In this document: positions 7,594 to 15,637 of the stretch, piece by piece
How positions within the stretch are numbered: position 1 is the first letter of the stretch
Layout of the letters: every line of letters begins with the position of its first letter
Source of the DNA: Solirubrobacter sp963792915
GTDB taxonomy: Bacteria; Actinomycetota; Thermoleophilia; Solirubrobacterales; Solirubrobacteraceae
DNA length: 64,000 bases
Assembly (NCBI GenBank): GCA_963792915.1
Contig: CAWBYD010000003.1
Span: 1,860,001-1,924,000 of the forward strand
Direction of reading: 5' to 3'
The notes under the pieces: model-generated
The model's database searches: none
Told to the model about the DNA's origin: nothing
What the model saw: only the letters and a program-made list of their open reading frames with translations
Position numbers and translations under genes: made by a program

Positions 7594-7671
7594 CCCCCGC
7601 TCTCGCGCATCCGCGGTGAGTTCGCACGCGCGAGGGGCCAAGCATCGAAGCGGAGCGATCCTCGAGATCCC
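7583..7671 (+). promoter_or_regulatory. metK 5' leader with two mutually exclusive hairpins
   Basis: If TAGGCT (7583-7588) is the -10 box, metK has a leader of about 75 nt. Hairpin 1 pairs CTCGCGC (7602-7608) with GCGCGAG (7628-7634). Hairpin 2 pairs CGAGG (7631-7635) with CCTCG (7660-7664) and, inside it, ATCG (7644-7647) with CGAT (7656-7659). CGAG at 7631-7634 is shared, so only one hairpin can form at a time. This resembles a switch, but I could not match it to a known SAM riboswitch class. Confidence 0.4.
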
Positions 7672-8904
<1,233 letters not shown>

Positions 8905-8934
8905 CACGTGTTGCTGAGCTGAACCGGCTGGGTA

Positions 8935-8960
8935 TGGGGCCTCTCGAAAGGGAGGCCCCA
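8935..8960 (+). promoter_or_regulatory. GAAA-tetraloop hairpin sequestering the symporter ribosome binding site
   Basis: Bases 8935-8945 pair with 8950-8960 to give an 11-bp stem (one G-U pair) closed by a GAAA tetraloop. The 3' arm contains GGGAGG (8950-8955), the only Shine-Dalgarno for the TTG start at 8962. The hairpin has no T-run, so it could act as a translational lock or as a processing/termination structure after metK. Confidence 0.5.
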
Positions 8961-8961
8961 C

Positions 8962-10593
8962 TTGCAAGACATCCGGCTCGACACCAACTTCGTCGACTAC
9001 GCGATCGTCGTCACCTACTTCGCCGTCGTCCTCGGCGTGGGGTTCGCGGCGAAGCGCTACATCCGCTCCAGCCTCGACTACTTCCTGTCGGGGCGCTCGC
9101 TGCCGGCGTGGATCACCGGCCTGGCGTTCATCTCCGCCAACCTGGGCGCCACCGAGGTGCTCGGGATGGCGGCCAACGGCGCGCAGTACGGCGTGGCGAC
9201 GGTCAACTACTACTGGATCGGCGCGATCCCGGCCATGGTCTTCCTGGGCCTGGTCATGATGCCGTTCTACTACGGCTCCAAGGTCCGCTCGGTCCCCGAG
9301 TACCTGCTCCAGCGCTTCAACCCGGCGTCGCACCAGTTCAACTCGTGGACGTTCGCGCTCGCCACGATCCTGATCGCGGGCGTGAACCTCTACGCGCTCG
9401 CGCTGGTCATGAAGTTCCTGCTCGGCTGGCCGATCATCGCCGGCATCATCGTCGCGGCCGTGATCGTCGCGGCGTACATCAGCCTCGGCGGGCTCTCGAG
9501 CGCGATCTACAACGAGGTGCTGCAGTTCTTCGTGATCCTGGCGGCGCTGATCCCGATCGCGTTCGTGGGCCTGCACGACGTCGGCGGCTGGGGCGGCCTG
9601 CAGGACAAGGTCAAGAAGTCCAACATCGGGGAGGCGGGTCTGCACGCGCTGCAGGGCACGGGCGTGGGCCACGTGACGAACCCGATCGGCGTGTCGTGGA
9701 TCGGCATCGTCTTCGGTCTCGGCTTCGTGCTCGCGTTCGGCTACTGGACGACGAACTTCGCCGAGGTCCAGCGCGCGCTCTCGGCGCGCGACCTCTCGGC
9801 GGCCCAGCGGACGCCGCTGATCGGCGCGATCCCGAAGCTCTTCCTGCCGTTCATCATGATCCTGCCGGGCATGATCGCGCTGGTCGTGATCCCGAAGCTG
9901 GGCACCACGGACGAGTTGCAGTTCAACAACTCGATCCCGCTGCTGATGAACAAGTACCTGCCCAACGGCATGCTGGGGATCGCGCTGACCGGCCTGATGG
10001 CGTCGTTCATGGCCGGCGTGGCGGCGAACGTGTCGGCGTTCAACACCGTCGTCACCACGGACCTCGTCGAGCCCTACTTCAAGCCGGGCCAGCCCGACGA
10101 CTGGTACGTGAGCTTCGGCCGCTACGCGACGATCGGCGGCATCACGATCAGCATCTTCACCGCGCTGATCGCCTCGACGTACTCGAACCTCATGAACTAC
10201 CTGCAGGCGCTGTTCTCGATCTTCAACGCGCCGCTGTTCGCGACGTTCATCATCGGTATGTTCTGGAAGCGGATGACGCCCGCCGCCGGCCTCTGGGGGC
10301 TGGTCGCGGGGACGTTCGCGGCGGCGTCCACCTTCATTCTCTACAAGGCCGGCGCGATCAGCTTCGGGTCAGACCTCGCCGAGTCGATGTGGGGCGCCGG
10401 GCTGGCCTTCGTGGTCGACGCCGTGGTGTCGGTGGCGGTCACGCTGCGCACCCAGCCCAAGCCGGTCGAGCAGTTGCAGGGCCTCGTCTACGGCATGGCC
10501 AACACCGACGACGCCGGGGCGGGTACCACGCCCAAGGTGATCGGCGGCCTCGTCCTGGCCGGCGCCGCGATCCTGACCGTCGTCCTCTGGTAG
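8962..10593 (+). CDS. sodium:solute symporter (SSS family)
   Basis: A 543-residue integral membrane protein with about 13-14 hydrophobic segments in the SSS (SGLT-like, LeuT-fold) pattern. An early FLSGRSLPAWITGL motif is typical, followed by FISANLGATEVLGMAANGAQ and the SLGGLSSAIYNEVLQFF helix region. The TTG start at 8962 is supported by GGGAGG 6 bp upstream, although this lies inside a stable hairpin. A small membrane protein follows in the same operon. galK lies just beyond, convergent, so a sugar such as galactose is a possible substrate; this is inferred from context only. Confidence 0.88.
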   Translation: MQDIRLDTNFVDYAIVVTYFAVVLGVGFAAKRYIRSSLDYFLSGRSLPAWITGLAFISANLGATEVLGMAANGAQYGVATVNYYWIGAIPAMVFLGLVMMPFYYGSKVRSVPEYLLQRFNPASHQFNSWTFALATILIAGVNLYALALVMKFLLGWPIIAGIIVAAVIVAAYISLGGLSSAIYNEVLQFFVILAALIPIAFVGLHDVGGWGGLQDKVKKSNIGEAGLHALQGTGVGHVTNPIGVSWIGIVFGLGFVLAFGYWTTNFAEVQRALSARDLSAAQRTPLIGAIPKLFLPFIMILPGMIALVVIPKLGTTDELQFNNSIPLLMNKYLPNGMLGIALTGLMASFMAGVAANVSAFNTVVTTDLVEPYFKPGQPDDWYVSFGRYATIGGITISIFTALIASTYSNLMNYLQALFSIFNAPLFATFIIGMFWKRMTPAAGLWGLVAGTFAAASTFILYKAGAISFGSDLAESMWGAGLAFVVDAVVSVAVTLRTQPKPVEQLQGLVYGMANTDDAGAGTTPKVIGGLVLAGAAILTVVLW

Positions 10594-10605
10594 GAGGCAA
10601 AGCGA

Positions 10606-10998
10606 ATGTCTGCAACGACGAGCTCACGCGCAGAACGGGCGGCCAACCTCTTCGACCTGCGCCGCATCATCGGCGGCGTCTTCGTGACGTGGGGCGTGCT
10701 GCTGACCATCCTCGGGCTGACCGACTCCGAAGCCGAAGCCCACAAGGCGGCCGGCATCAACATCAACCTGTACGCGGGCCTCGGCATGCTGATCGTCGGC
10801 CTGATCTTCGTCGCCTGGGCGCTCACGCGGCCGCTGGGCGAGGAACTGCGCGAGGCCGAGCCGGACGAGCGCCCCGGCTCGCCCCGGCACCCCGCGCCGC
10901 GCGGGGTGGACGCGGCCGCGCTCGCTTCAGAGCAGTCGCGCCGGCGCGTGCGGGGCGACCGCCAGGGCACCCGGGGGCCGGACGACCCCGGGACCTAG
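10606..10998 (+). CDS. small two-TM membrane protein, symporter partner (130 aa)
   Basis: The ATG at 10606 follows the symporter stop by 12 bp with a strong ribosome binding site (GGAGG). Two hydrophobic segments are visible (IIGGVFVTWGVLLTILGL and INLYAGLGMLIVGLIFVAW), joined by a short polar loop. A charged Arg/Pro-rich tail follows. Small membrane proteins downstream of SSS transporters are common and may be accessory subunits. Its last 72 bp overlap the 3' end of convergent galK, so the tail may be less constrained. No named family recognised. Confidence 0.75.
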   Translation: MSATTSSRAERAANLFDLRRIIGGVFVTWGVLLTILGLTDSEAEAHKAAGININLYAGLGMLIVGLIFVAWALTRPLGEELREAEPDERPGSPRHPAPRGVDAAALASEQSRRRVRGDRQGTRGPDDPGT

Positions 10999-11934
10999 CA
11001 GCGCGAGCACCGACCCGCCGAAGCCGCCGCCGACCATCCGGGCGCCGGCGGCGCCGGCGGCCTTCAGGCGCGCCACGGTGGCCTCGACCGCGGGCACGGA
11101 CGCCTCGTAGTCGTCGCGCAGGCTCGCGTGCGAGGCGTCCAGCAGCACGCCCGCGCGCTCGAGGTCGCGCGCCTCGAGCGCCGCGGCCATCGCGTCGACG
11201 CGCGCGTTCTCTCCCAGCACGTGGCGGACGCGCCGGCGCAGCGTCTCTCCCAGCCGCGGCAGGTCCTGCTCGCGCGCGTCGCGCAGCGTCTCGATCCCAA
11301 GCGCCTCGCACGCTGCGTGGCACTCGGCGCGGCGCGCGTTGTACCCGCTGCCGGCGTGCGTGTGGGTGGCGCCGGAGTCGACCGTCACGAGCGTCCAGTC
11401 GCCGAGGTCGAACGGCACCGCGCGCACCTCGAGCGTCCGGAAATCGATCCGCAGCGCGTGGCCCGGCTGCGAGAGCAGCGAGGCGAACTGGTCCAGCAGC
11501 CCGGTCTCCGCGCCGACCCACTCGTTCTCGACGCGCGAGCACAGCTTGGCGAGCTCGCGCAGGTCGGCCGGCGGCTCGCGGCCCGAGATCGCGAGCAGGG
11601 CGAGCGCGAGCGCCGCCTCGAGCGCCGCCGAGGAGGACAGCCCGCTGCCGAGCGGCACGTCGCCGGTGATCTCCAGGCGCGCGGGCCGGACGTCGCCGAG
11701 CTCGGCCACGATGCCGCGGGCGAACGCGCGCCAGCCGGGCGCCGGCTCCGGCGTGCGGAACGTGTCCTCCTCGCCGAGGTCCAGCGCGAGCACTTCAAAC
11801 GCGTCCGCGGCGGTCGCCGTGACGGTCACGCCGCGGTCGATCGCGAACGGCATCGCGAGCCCGGCGTTGTAGTCGGTGTGCTCGCCGATCAGGTTCACGC
11901 GACCGGGGCCGAAGGCGCTGACGCGATCAGGCAA
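10927..11934 (-). CDS. galK: galactokinase (GHMP kinase family)
   Basis: Phosphorylates galactose at C1 with ATP, the first step of the Leloir pathway. Of its 335 residues, the galactokinase signature GRVNLIGEHTDYNAGLAMP sits at about 10-28. The GHMP ATP-binding motif PLGSGLSSSAALE is at about 93, the catalytic-base region ETGLLDQFASL at about 142, and the C-terminal GGGFGGSVLALL motif near 303. The TTG start at 11934 overlaps the end of the methyltransferase gene by 8 bp, implying translational coupling. No galT or galE is visible nearby; the sodium symporter is the only plausible partner. Slightly shorter than typical GalK (about 380). Confidence 0.88.
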   Translation of the reverse strand: MPDRVSAFGPGRVNLIGEHTDYNAGLAMPFAIDRGVTVTATAADAFEVLALDLGEEDTFRTPEPAPGWRAFARGIVAELGDVRPARLEITGDVPLGSGLSSSAALEAALALALLAISGREPPADLRELAKLCSRVENEWVGAETGLLDQFASLLSQPGHALRIDFRTLEVRAVPFDLGDWTLVTVDSGATHTHAGSGYNARRAECHAACEALGIETLRDAREQDLPRLGETLRRRVRHVLGENARVDAMAAALEARDLERAGVLLDASHASLRDDYEASVPAVEATVARLKAAGAAGARMVGGGFGGSVLALLGPGVVRPPGALAVAPHAPARLL

Positions 11935-12736
11935 GGCGCTCGCGCATCACCCGGCCGGCCTCCGGGCTCTCGTCGATCAGCAGGGAGCGGCGGCCGAGCT
12001 TGGCGGCGACGGCCCCGAGCGTCCCCGAGCCGGCGAACGGGTCCAGGCACAGGTCGCCCGGCCGCGAGCTGGCCTGGACGAAGCGGCGCAGGAGGCCCTC
12101 GGGCTTCTGGGTCGGGTAGCCGGTCTTCTCGCGCCCGGTGGGGGAGACGATCGTGTGCCACATCACCGAGACCGGCCGCTTGCCCTTGGCCACCTTCTCG
12201 GGCGTGACCAGCCCGGGCGCCATGTAGGGCTCGCGGTCGACGGCCTCGGAGTCGAAGTAGTAGGCGCGCGGATCCTTGACGTAGACGAGGATCGTGTCGT
12301 GCTTCTGCGGCCAGCGGTTGCGCGGCTTGGCGCCGTAGTCGTAGGCCCAGATCAGCTCGTTGAGGAAGCACTCGCGGCCGAACAGCTCGTCGAGCAGCAG
12401 CTTCACGTAGTGCGCCTCGCGGTAGTCGAGGTGCAGGTAGAGCGTCCCGGTCTGATGCAGGACCCGCCGCAGCTCCTCCAGGCGCGGCGCCAGGAAGCCG
12501 AGGTAGTCGTCGAAGCTGTCCTTGTAGGAGGACTCGGCGAGCAGCCGGGTCGAATAGCGGCGCCCGCCGAAGCCGGTGCGGTCGCCGTCCGCGGCGGCCA
12601 CCGTCGCGAGGCTGCGGCGCGTCTGCGAGCGGCCGGTGTTGAACGGCGGGTCGGCGTAGACCATCTGCGCGATCCCGTCCTCGAACTCGCGCAGGTGGAC
12701 GAGGTTGTCACCGATGACGATCTCCGGCACGGACAC
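11927..12736 (-). CDS. DNA (adenine-N6 or cytosine-N4) methyltransferase, orphan
   Basis: A 269-residue N4/N6 methyltransferase. Catalytic motif IV is DPPFNTG (about residues 28-34). The SAM-binding motif I lies near the C-terminus (LDPFAGSGTLGAVAAKLGR, about 235-253), which is the order of the beta class. HTIVSPTGREKTGYPTQKPE, the usual motif X-side block, is also present. The GTG start at 12736 gives MSVPEIVIGDN. No restriction endonuclease, specificity subunit or second methyltransferase lies nearby, so it is probably an epigenetic regulator or a relic of a restriction system. It overlaps galK by 8 bp and is divergent from priA. Confidence 0.88.
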   Translation of the reverse strand: MSVPEIVIGDNLVHLREFEDGIAQMVYADPPFNTGRSQTRRSLATVAAADGDRTGFGGRRYSTRLLAESSYKDSFDDYLGFLAPRLEELRRVLHQTGTLYLHLDYREAHYVKLLLDELFGRECFLNELIWAYDYGAKPRNRWPQKHDTILVYVKDPRAYYFDSEAVDREPYMAPGLVTPEKVAKGKRPVSVMWHTIVSPTGREKTGYPTQKPEGLLRRFVQASSRPGDLCLDPFAGSGTLGAVAAKLGRRSLLIDESPEAGRVMRERLA

Positions 12737-12794
12737 GCAGCGAGCCTACACACGCTCCCGGCGATCCATCTCGGCCGGCTGCGACGCTAGGCCG

Positions 12795-14843
12795 GTGATC
12801 CTGCGCGTCGAGCCGCTCACCACCACCCGCCGCCTGTCGGGCCCGTTCGACTACCGCGGCGAGGCGCAGGTCGGCGCGGTCGTGCGGATCCCGTTCGGGC
12901 GCCAGACGCTCGACGGCGTCGTCGTGGGGCTGGCGCAGGCGAGCGAGCTGCCCGACGAGCGGCTGGTCGCGCCGACCGCCGTGCGGCCCGAGCAGGTGCC
13001 CGAGGACCTCGTGGAGCTGGCCCTGTGGCTGGCCGTCGAGTACTGCTCGACGCCGGCCCGGGCGCTCAGCCTGGTGCTCCCGCCGCCGGGCAAGGCCAGG
13101 AGCGCGCTGTGGGCCGAGCCGACGGGCGCCGACGGCAAGCTGACCGAGCGCCAGCGCGCGCTGCTCGAGCGCCTGCCCGGGCCCGCCGGCGCCGACCTGG
13201 CAGCGCTGCGGCGGCTCGAGGCGCGCGGGCTCGTGACGATCGCGAAGCGCGCGAGCCGGCGGGCGCCGCGCACGAACGACGCCCCCGATCGCGAGGTCGA
13301 GCCGAGCGCTGCACAGGCCGCCGCGCTCGCCGCGATCGACGCCGGCGGGGCCTGGCTCCTGCACGGCGTGACCGGGTCGGGCAAGACCGAGGTCTACCTG
13401 CGGGCCGCGGCGGCGGCGCTGGCACGCGGGCAGGGCGTGATCGTGCTGGTGCCGGAGATCGCGCTCACGCCGCAGACCGTGGCGCGCTTCCGCGCGCGCT
13501 TCGGGGACACGGTGGCGGTGCTGCACTCCGCGCTCTCGGACGGCGAGCGCTTCGACGAGTGGCGGCGGCTGCGCACGGGCGAGGCGCGGATCGCGGTCGG
13601 CCCGCGCTCGGCGGTGTTCGCGCCGGTCGCCAACCTCGGGCTGGTCGTCGTCGACGAGGAGCACGACGGCTCCTACAAGCAGGAGGGCGACCCGCGCTAC
13701 GACGCCCGCCACGTCGCCGCCGAGCGCGCGCGGCGGGCCGGCGCGCAGCTCGTGTTGGGGTCGGCGACGCCGCGGCCGGAGACGGTGTTCGCGCTCCAGC
13801 GCGTGCGCCTGCCCGAGCGCGTCGGCGGCGCGCGCGGGCTGCCCGAGGTCCGGGTGCTCGACATGCGCGGCGCGCATCACGCGCTGCACGCCCAGACGCG
13901 CCGCGCGCTCGAGGCCGCGCGCAAGTCGATCGTGCTGCTCAATCGCCGCGGCTGGTCGAACTTCCTCTCCTGCCGCTCGTGCGGCAAGGTCTGGATGTGC
14001 CCGCAGTGCGACGTCGCGCTCGTGCTGCACCGCGCTCAGGGCCGGCTGGCCTGCCACCACTGCGGGCATCGCGAGCCCGTGCGCGAGCGCTGCGACCACT
14101 GCGGCTCGCTGTCGGTCGCGCGCCATGGCGCCGGCACCGAGCGCCTCGAGGCCGAGCTGCGCGAGGTGCTCGACGTGCCGGTCTTCCGCCTGGACGCCGA
14201 CACGAGCCAGACCAAGGACGCCGTGCCCGAGCTGCTCGCGCGCTTCGACCGCGCGGGCGAGGGAGTGCTGCTGGGGACGCAGATGGTGGCCAAGGGCCAC
14301 GACTTCCCGGATGTGACGCTCGGCGTGGTGCTCGACGCCGACTCGACGCTGCGCTTCCCGGACTTCCGCGCCGAGGAGCGGACGTTCGCGCTGATCGCGC
14401 AGCTCGCGGGGCGCGCCGGGCGCGGCCCGCGCGGCGGCCATGTGCTCGTCCAGACGACGACGCCCGACGCCGCGTCGATCGTCGCCGCCGCGCGCCACGA
14501 CGCGGACGGCTTCCTCGCGGAGGAGCTCGAACGCCGGCGTGCGCTGCGCTACCCGCCGTTCGCCGACCTCGTGCGCGTCGTGTGCAGCGCCGAGCGTGCG
14601 CCGCTCGCGCGCGCCGCCGCCGGGCGCGTGGCCGAGGCGATCGGCCCGACGACCACGCGCGCGACCGAGCTGCTCGGCCCCGCGCCGCTGTTTCGCCTGC
14701 GCGGCCGCGAACGCTTCCAGCTCGTGCTCAAGACGGCCGAGCGGGCGCTCGCGGTGAAGGCGACCGGCGCGGCCGTCGAGGATGCCGCGCGCGACCGGGA
14801 ATTCCGCGACGTCGCGTTCTCGGTCGACGTGGACCCGACCTGA
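12795..14843 (+). CDS. priA: primosomal protein N' (replication restart helicase PriA)
   Basis: A 3'-5' DNA helicase that reloads the replisome at stalled forks. The 682 residues comprise an N-terminal fork-binding domain (about 1-170), a helicase core with Walker A GVTGSGKTEVYL (about 200) and DEEH box (about 288), and a cysteine-rich zinc insert with eight Cys (CRSCGKVWMCPQC, CHHCG, CDHCG; about 395-440). The VLLGTQMVAKGHDFPDVTLG and GRAGRG motifs follow. Walker A is complete, unlike the degenerate PriA of many Actinobacteria. The GTG start at 12795 has no Shine-Dalgarno; a TAGGCC sequence lies just before it. First gene of the priA-def-fmt-rsmB series. Confidence 0.94.
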   Translation: MILRVEPLTTTRRLSGPFDYRGEAQVGAVVRIPFGRQTLDGVVVGLAQASELPDERLVAPTAVRPEQVPEDLVELALWLAVEYCSTPARALSLVLPPPGKARSALWAEPTGADGKLTERQRALLERLPGPAGADLAALRRLEARGLVTIAKRASRRAPRTNDAPDREVEPSAAQAAALAAIDAGGAWLLHGVTGSGKTEVYLRAAAAALARGQGVIVLVPEIALTPQTVARFRARFGDTVAVLHSALSDGERFDEWRRLRTGEARIAVGPRSAVFAPVANLGLVVVDEEHDGSYKQEGDPRYDARHVAAERARRAGAQLVLGSATPRPETVFALQRVRLPERVGGARGLPEVRVLDMRGAHHALHAQTRRALEAARKSIVLLNRRGWSNFLSCRSCGKVWMCPQCDVALVLHRAQGRLACHHCGHREPVRERCDHCGSLSVARHGAGTERLEAELREVLDVPVFRLDADTSQTKDAVPELLARFDRAGEGVLLGTQMVAKGHDFPDVTLGVVLDADSTLRFPDFRAEERTFALIAQLAGRAGRGPRGGHVLVQTTTPDAASIVAAARHDADGFLAEELERRRALRYPPFADLVRVVCSAERAPLARAAAGRVAEAIGPTTTRATELLGPAPLFRLRGRERFQLVLKTAERALAVKATGAAVEDAARDREFRDVAFSVDVDPT

Positions 14844-14859
14844 GCTCGGAAAGCGTCAA

Positions 14860-14865
14860 TATTAT
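14860..14865 (+). promoter_or_regulatory. -10 box TATTAT for leaderless def
   Basis: TATTAT ends 7 bp before the GTG at 14873. It is one of the few A/T-only hexamers in the region and the best -10 match among the leaderless candidates. This favours GTG 14873 over the ATG at 14864, which overlaps the box. Confidence 0.5.
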
Positions 14866-14872
14866 GTCCGCC

Positions 14873-15472
14873 GTGGCTGACGAGGTTCACACCGAGGCGC
14901 ACGGCGAGGTCGCCGAGCCGCACGAGCGGCTCGATCCCGAGACCCGCGCGCGCCGCGAGGCCGCGCTCAAGCATGTCCGCAAGTACGGCGACCCGGTGCT
15001 GCGCTCGCGCGCGCTGGAGATCACGCGCTTCGACGACGCGCTGGTCGAGGAGACGCGCCGGATGGGCAAGCTCATGCACGATGCCTACGGGATCGGGCTC
15101 GCCGCCACGCAACTGGGCGTCATGCACCGTCTGCTCGTCTACCGCACCGAGCTCGCAGGAGCGGTCGCGGCGCTCGTGAACCCGGTGCTCGAGTGGGCGA
15201 GCAAGGACAAGGAGTCCGCCGAGGAGGGTTGCCTCTCGCTGCCCGGCGTCGCCGTCGAGGTCGAGCGCCCGGTGCACGTGCGGGTCAGCGCGCTGGACGA
15301 GCGCGGCGCGCCGATCCTGGTCGAGGCCTCGGGGCTCGAAGCGCGCGTGATCCAGCACGAGATGGACCACCTGGACGGCGTGCTGATCCTCGACAAGACC
15401 TCGCGCGACCAGCGCAAACAGGCCTACCGGGCGCTGCGCGAGGCGCTCGAGCCCCGCACCGCCGCGGCCTAG
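14873..15472 (+). CDS. def: peptide deformylase
   Basis: Removes the formyl group from the N-terminal methionine of nascent proteins; a metalloenzyme. The 199 residues carry all three motifs: GIGLAATQ (about 80), EEGCLSLP (about 120) with the metal-ligand Cys, and QHEMDHLDG (about 163) with HExxH. A start at GTG 14873 (MADEVHTEAHG) is chosen because TATTAT precedes it by 7 bp. The N-terminus has an unusual 30-residue His/Glu-rich extension before KYGDPVLR. Its stop codon lies inside the left terminal repeat of the MITE-like element that separates def from fmt. Confidence 0.93.
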   Translation: MADEVHTEAHGEVAEPHERLDPETRARREAALKHVRKYGDPVLRSRALEITRFDDALVEETRRMGKLMHDAYGIGLAATQLGVMHRLLVYRTELAGAVAALVNPVLEWASKDKESAEEGCLSLPGVAVEVERPVHVRVSALDERGAPILVEASGLEARVIQHEMDHLDGVLILDKTSRDQRKQAYRALREALEPRTAAA

Positions 15473-15636
15473 GAGCCCGTTGAAGAATTCCCGTACGCCC
15501 GCTGCGGCACATCCGCGGCGCCTCGCGCCACCCACGCAGCTCAACGTGCCAGAGGCACGCGTTCGCGGGCGCGCGGCCCGAGGCCCGCACGGCTGCACCC
15601 ATCGGTCGGACCGACCATTCTTCAACGAGCCCCTAG
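15469..15636. mobile_element. 168-bp MITE-like element with 20-bp terminal inverted repeats
   Basis: Positions 15469-15488 and 15617-15636 are inverted repeats matching at 18 of 20 bases (core GTTGAAGAAT/ATTCTTCAAC perfect). Each end terminates in CTAG, which could belong to the repeat or be a 4-bp target duplication. The interior has no gene and is rich in short palindromes (GCGGCACATCCGCGGCGCC, GGTCGGACCGACC). It sits exactly between def and fmt and includes the def stop codon. No transposase is present, so a non-autonomous element or mobile-element relic is inferred. Confidence 0.6.
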
Positions 15637-15637
15637 C

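Noticed and set aside
7595..7671. Known SAM riboswitch upstream of metK
   Set aside because: I could not find the conserved core sequences of SAM-I, SAM-IV, SAM-II or SAH elements; only competing hairpins are visible.
11927..12736. A complete restriction-modification system
   Set aside because: Only the methyltransferase is present; flanking genes are galK and priA.
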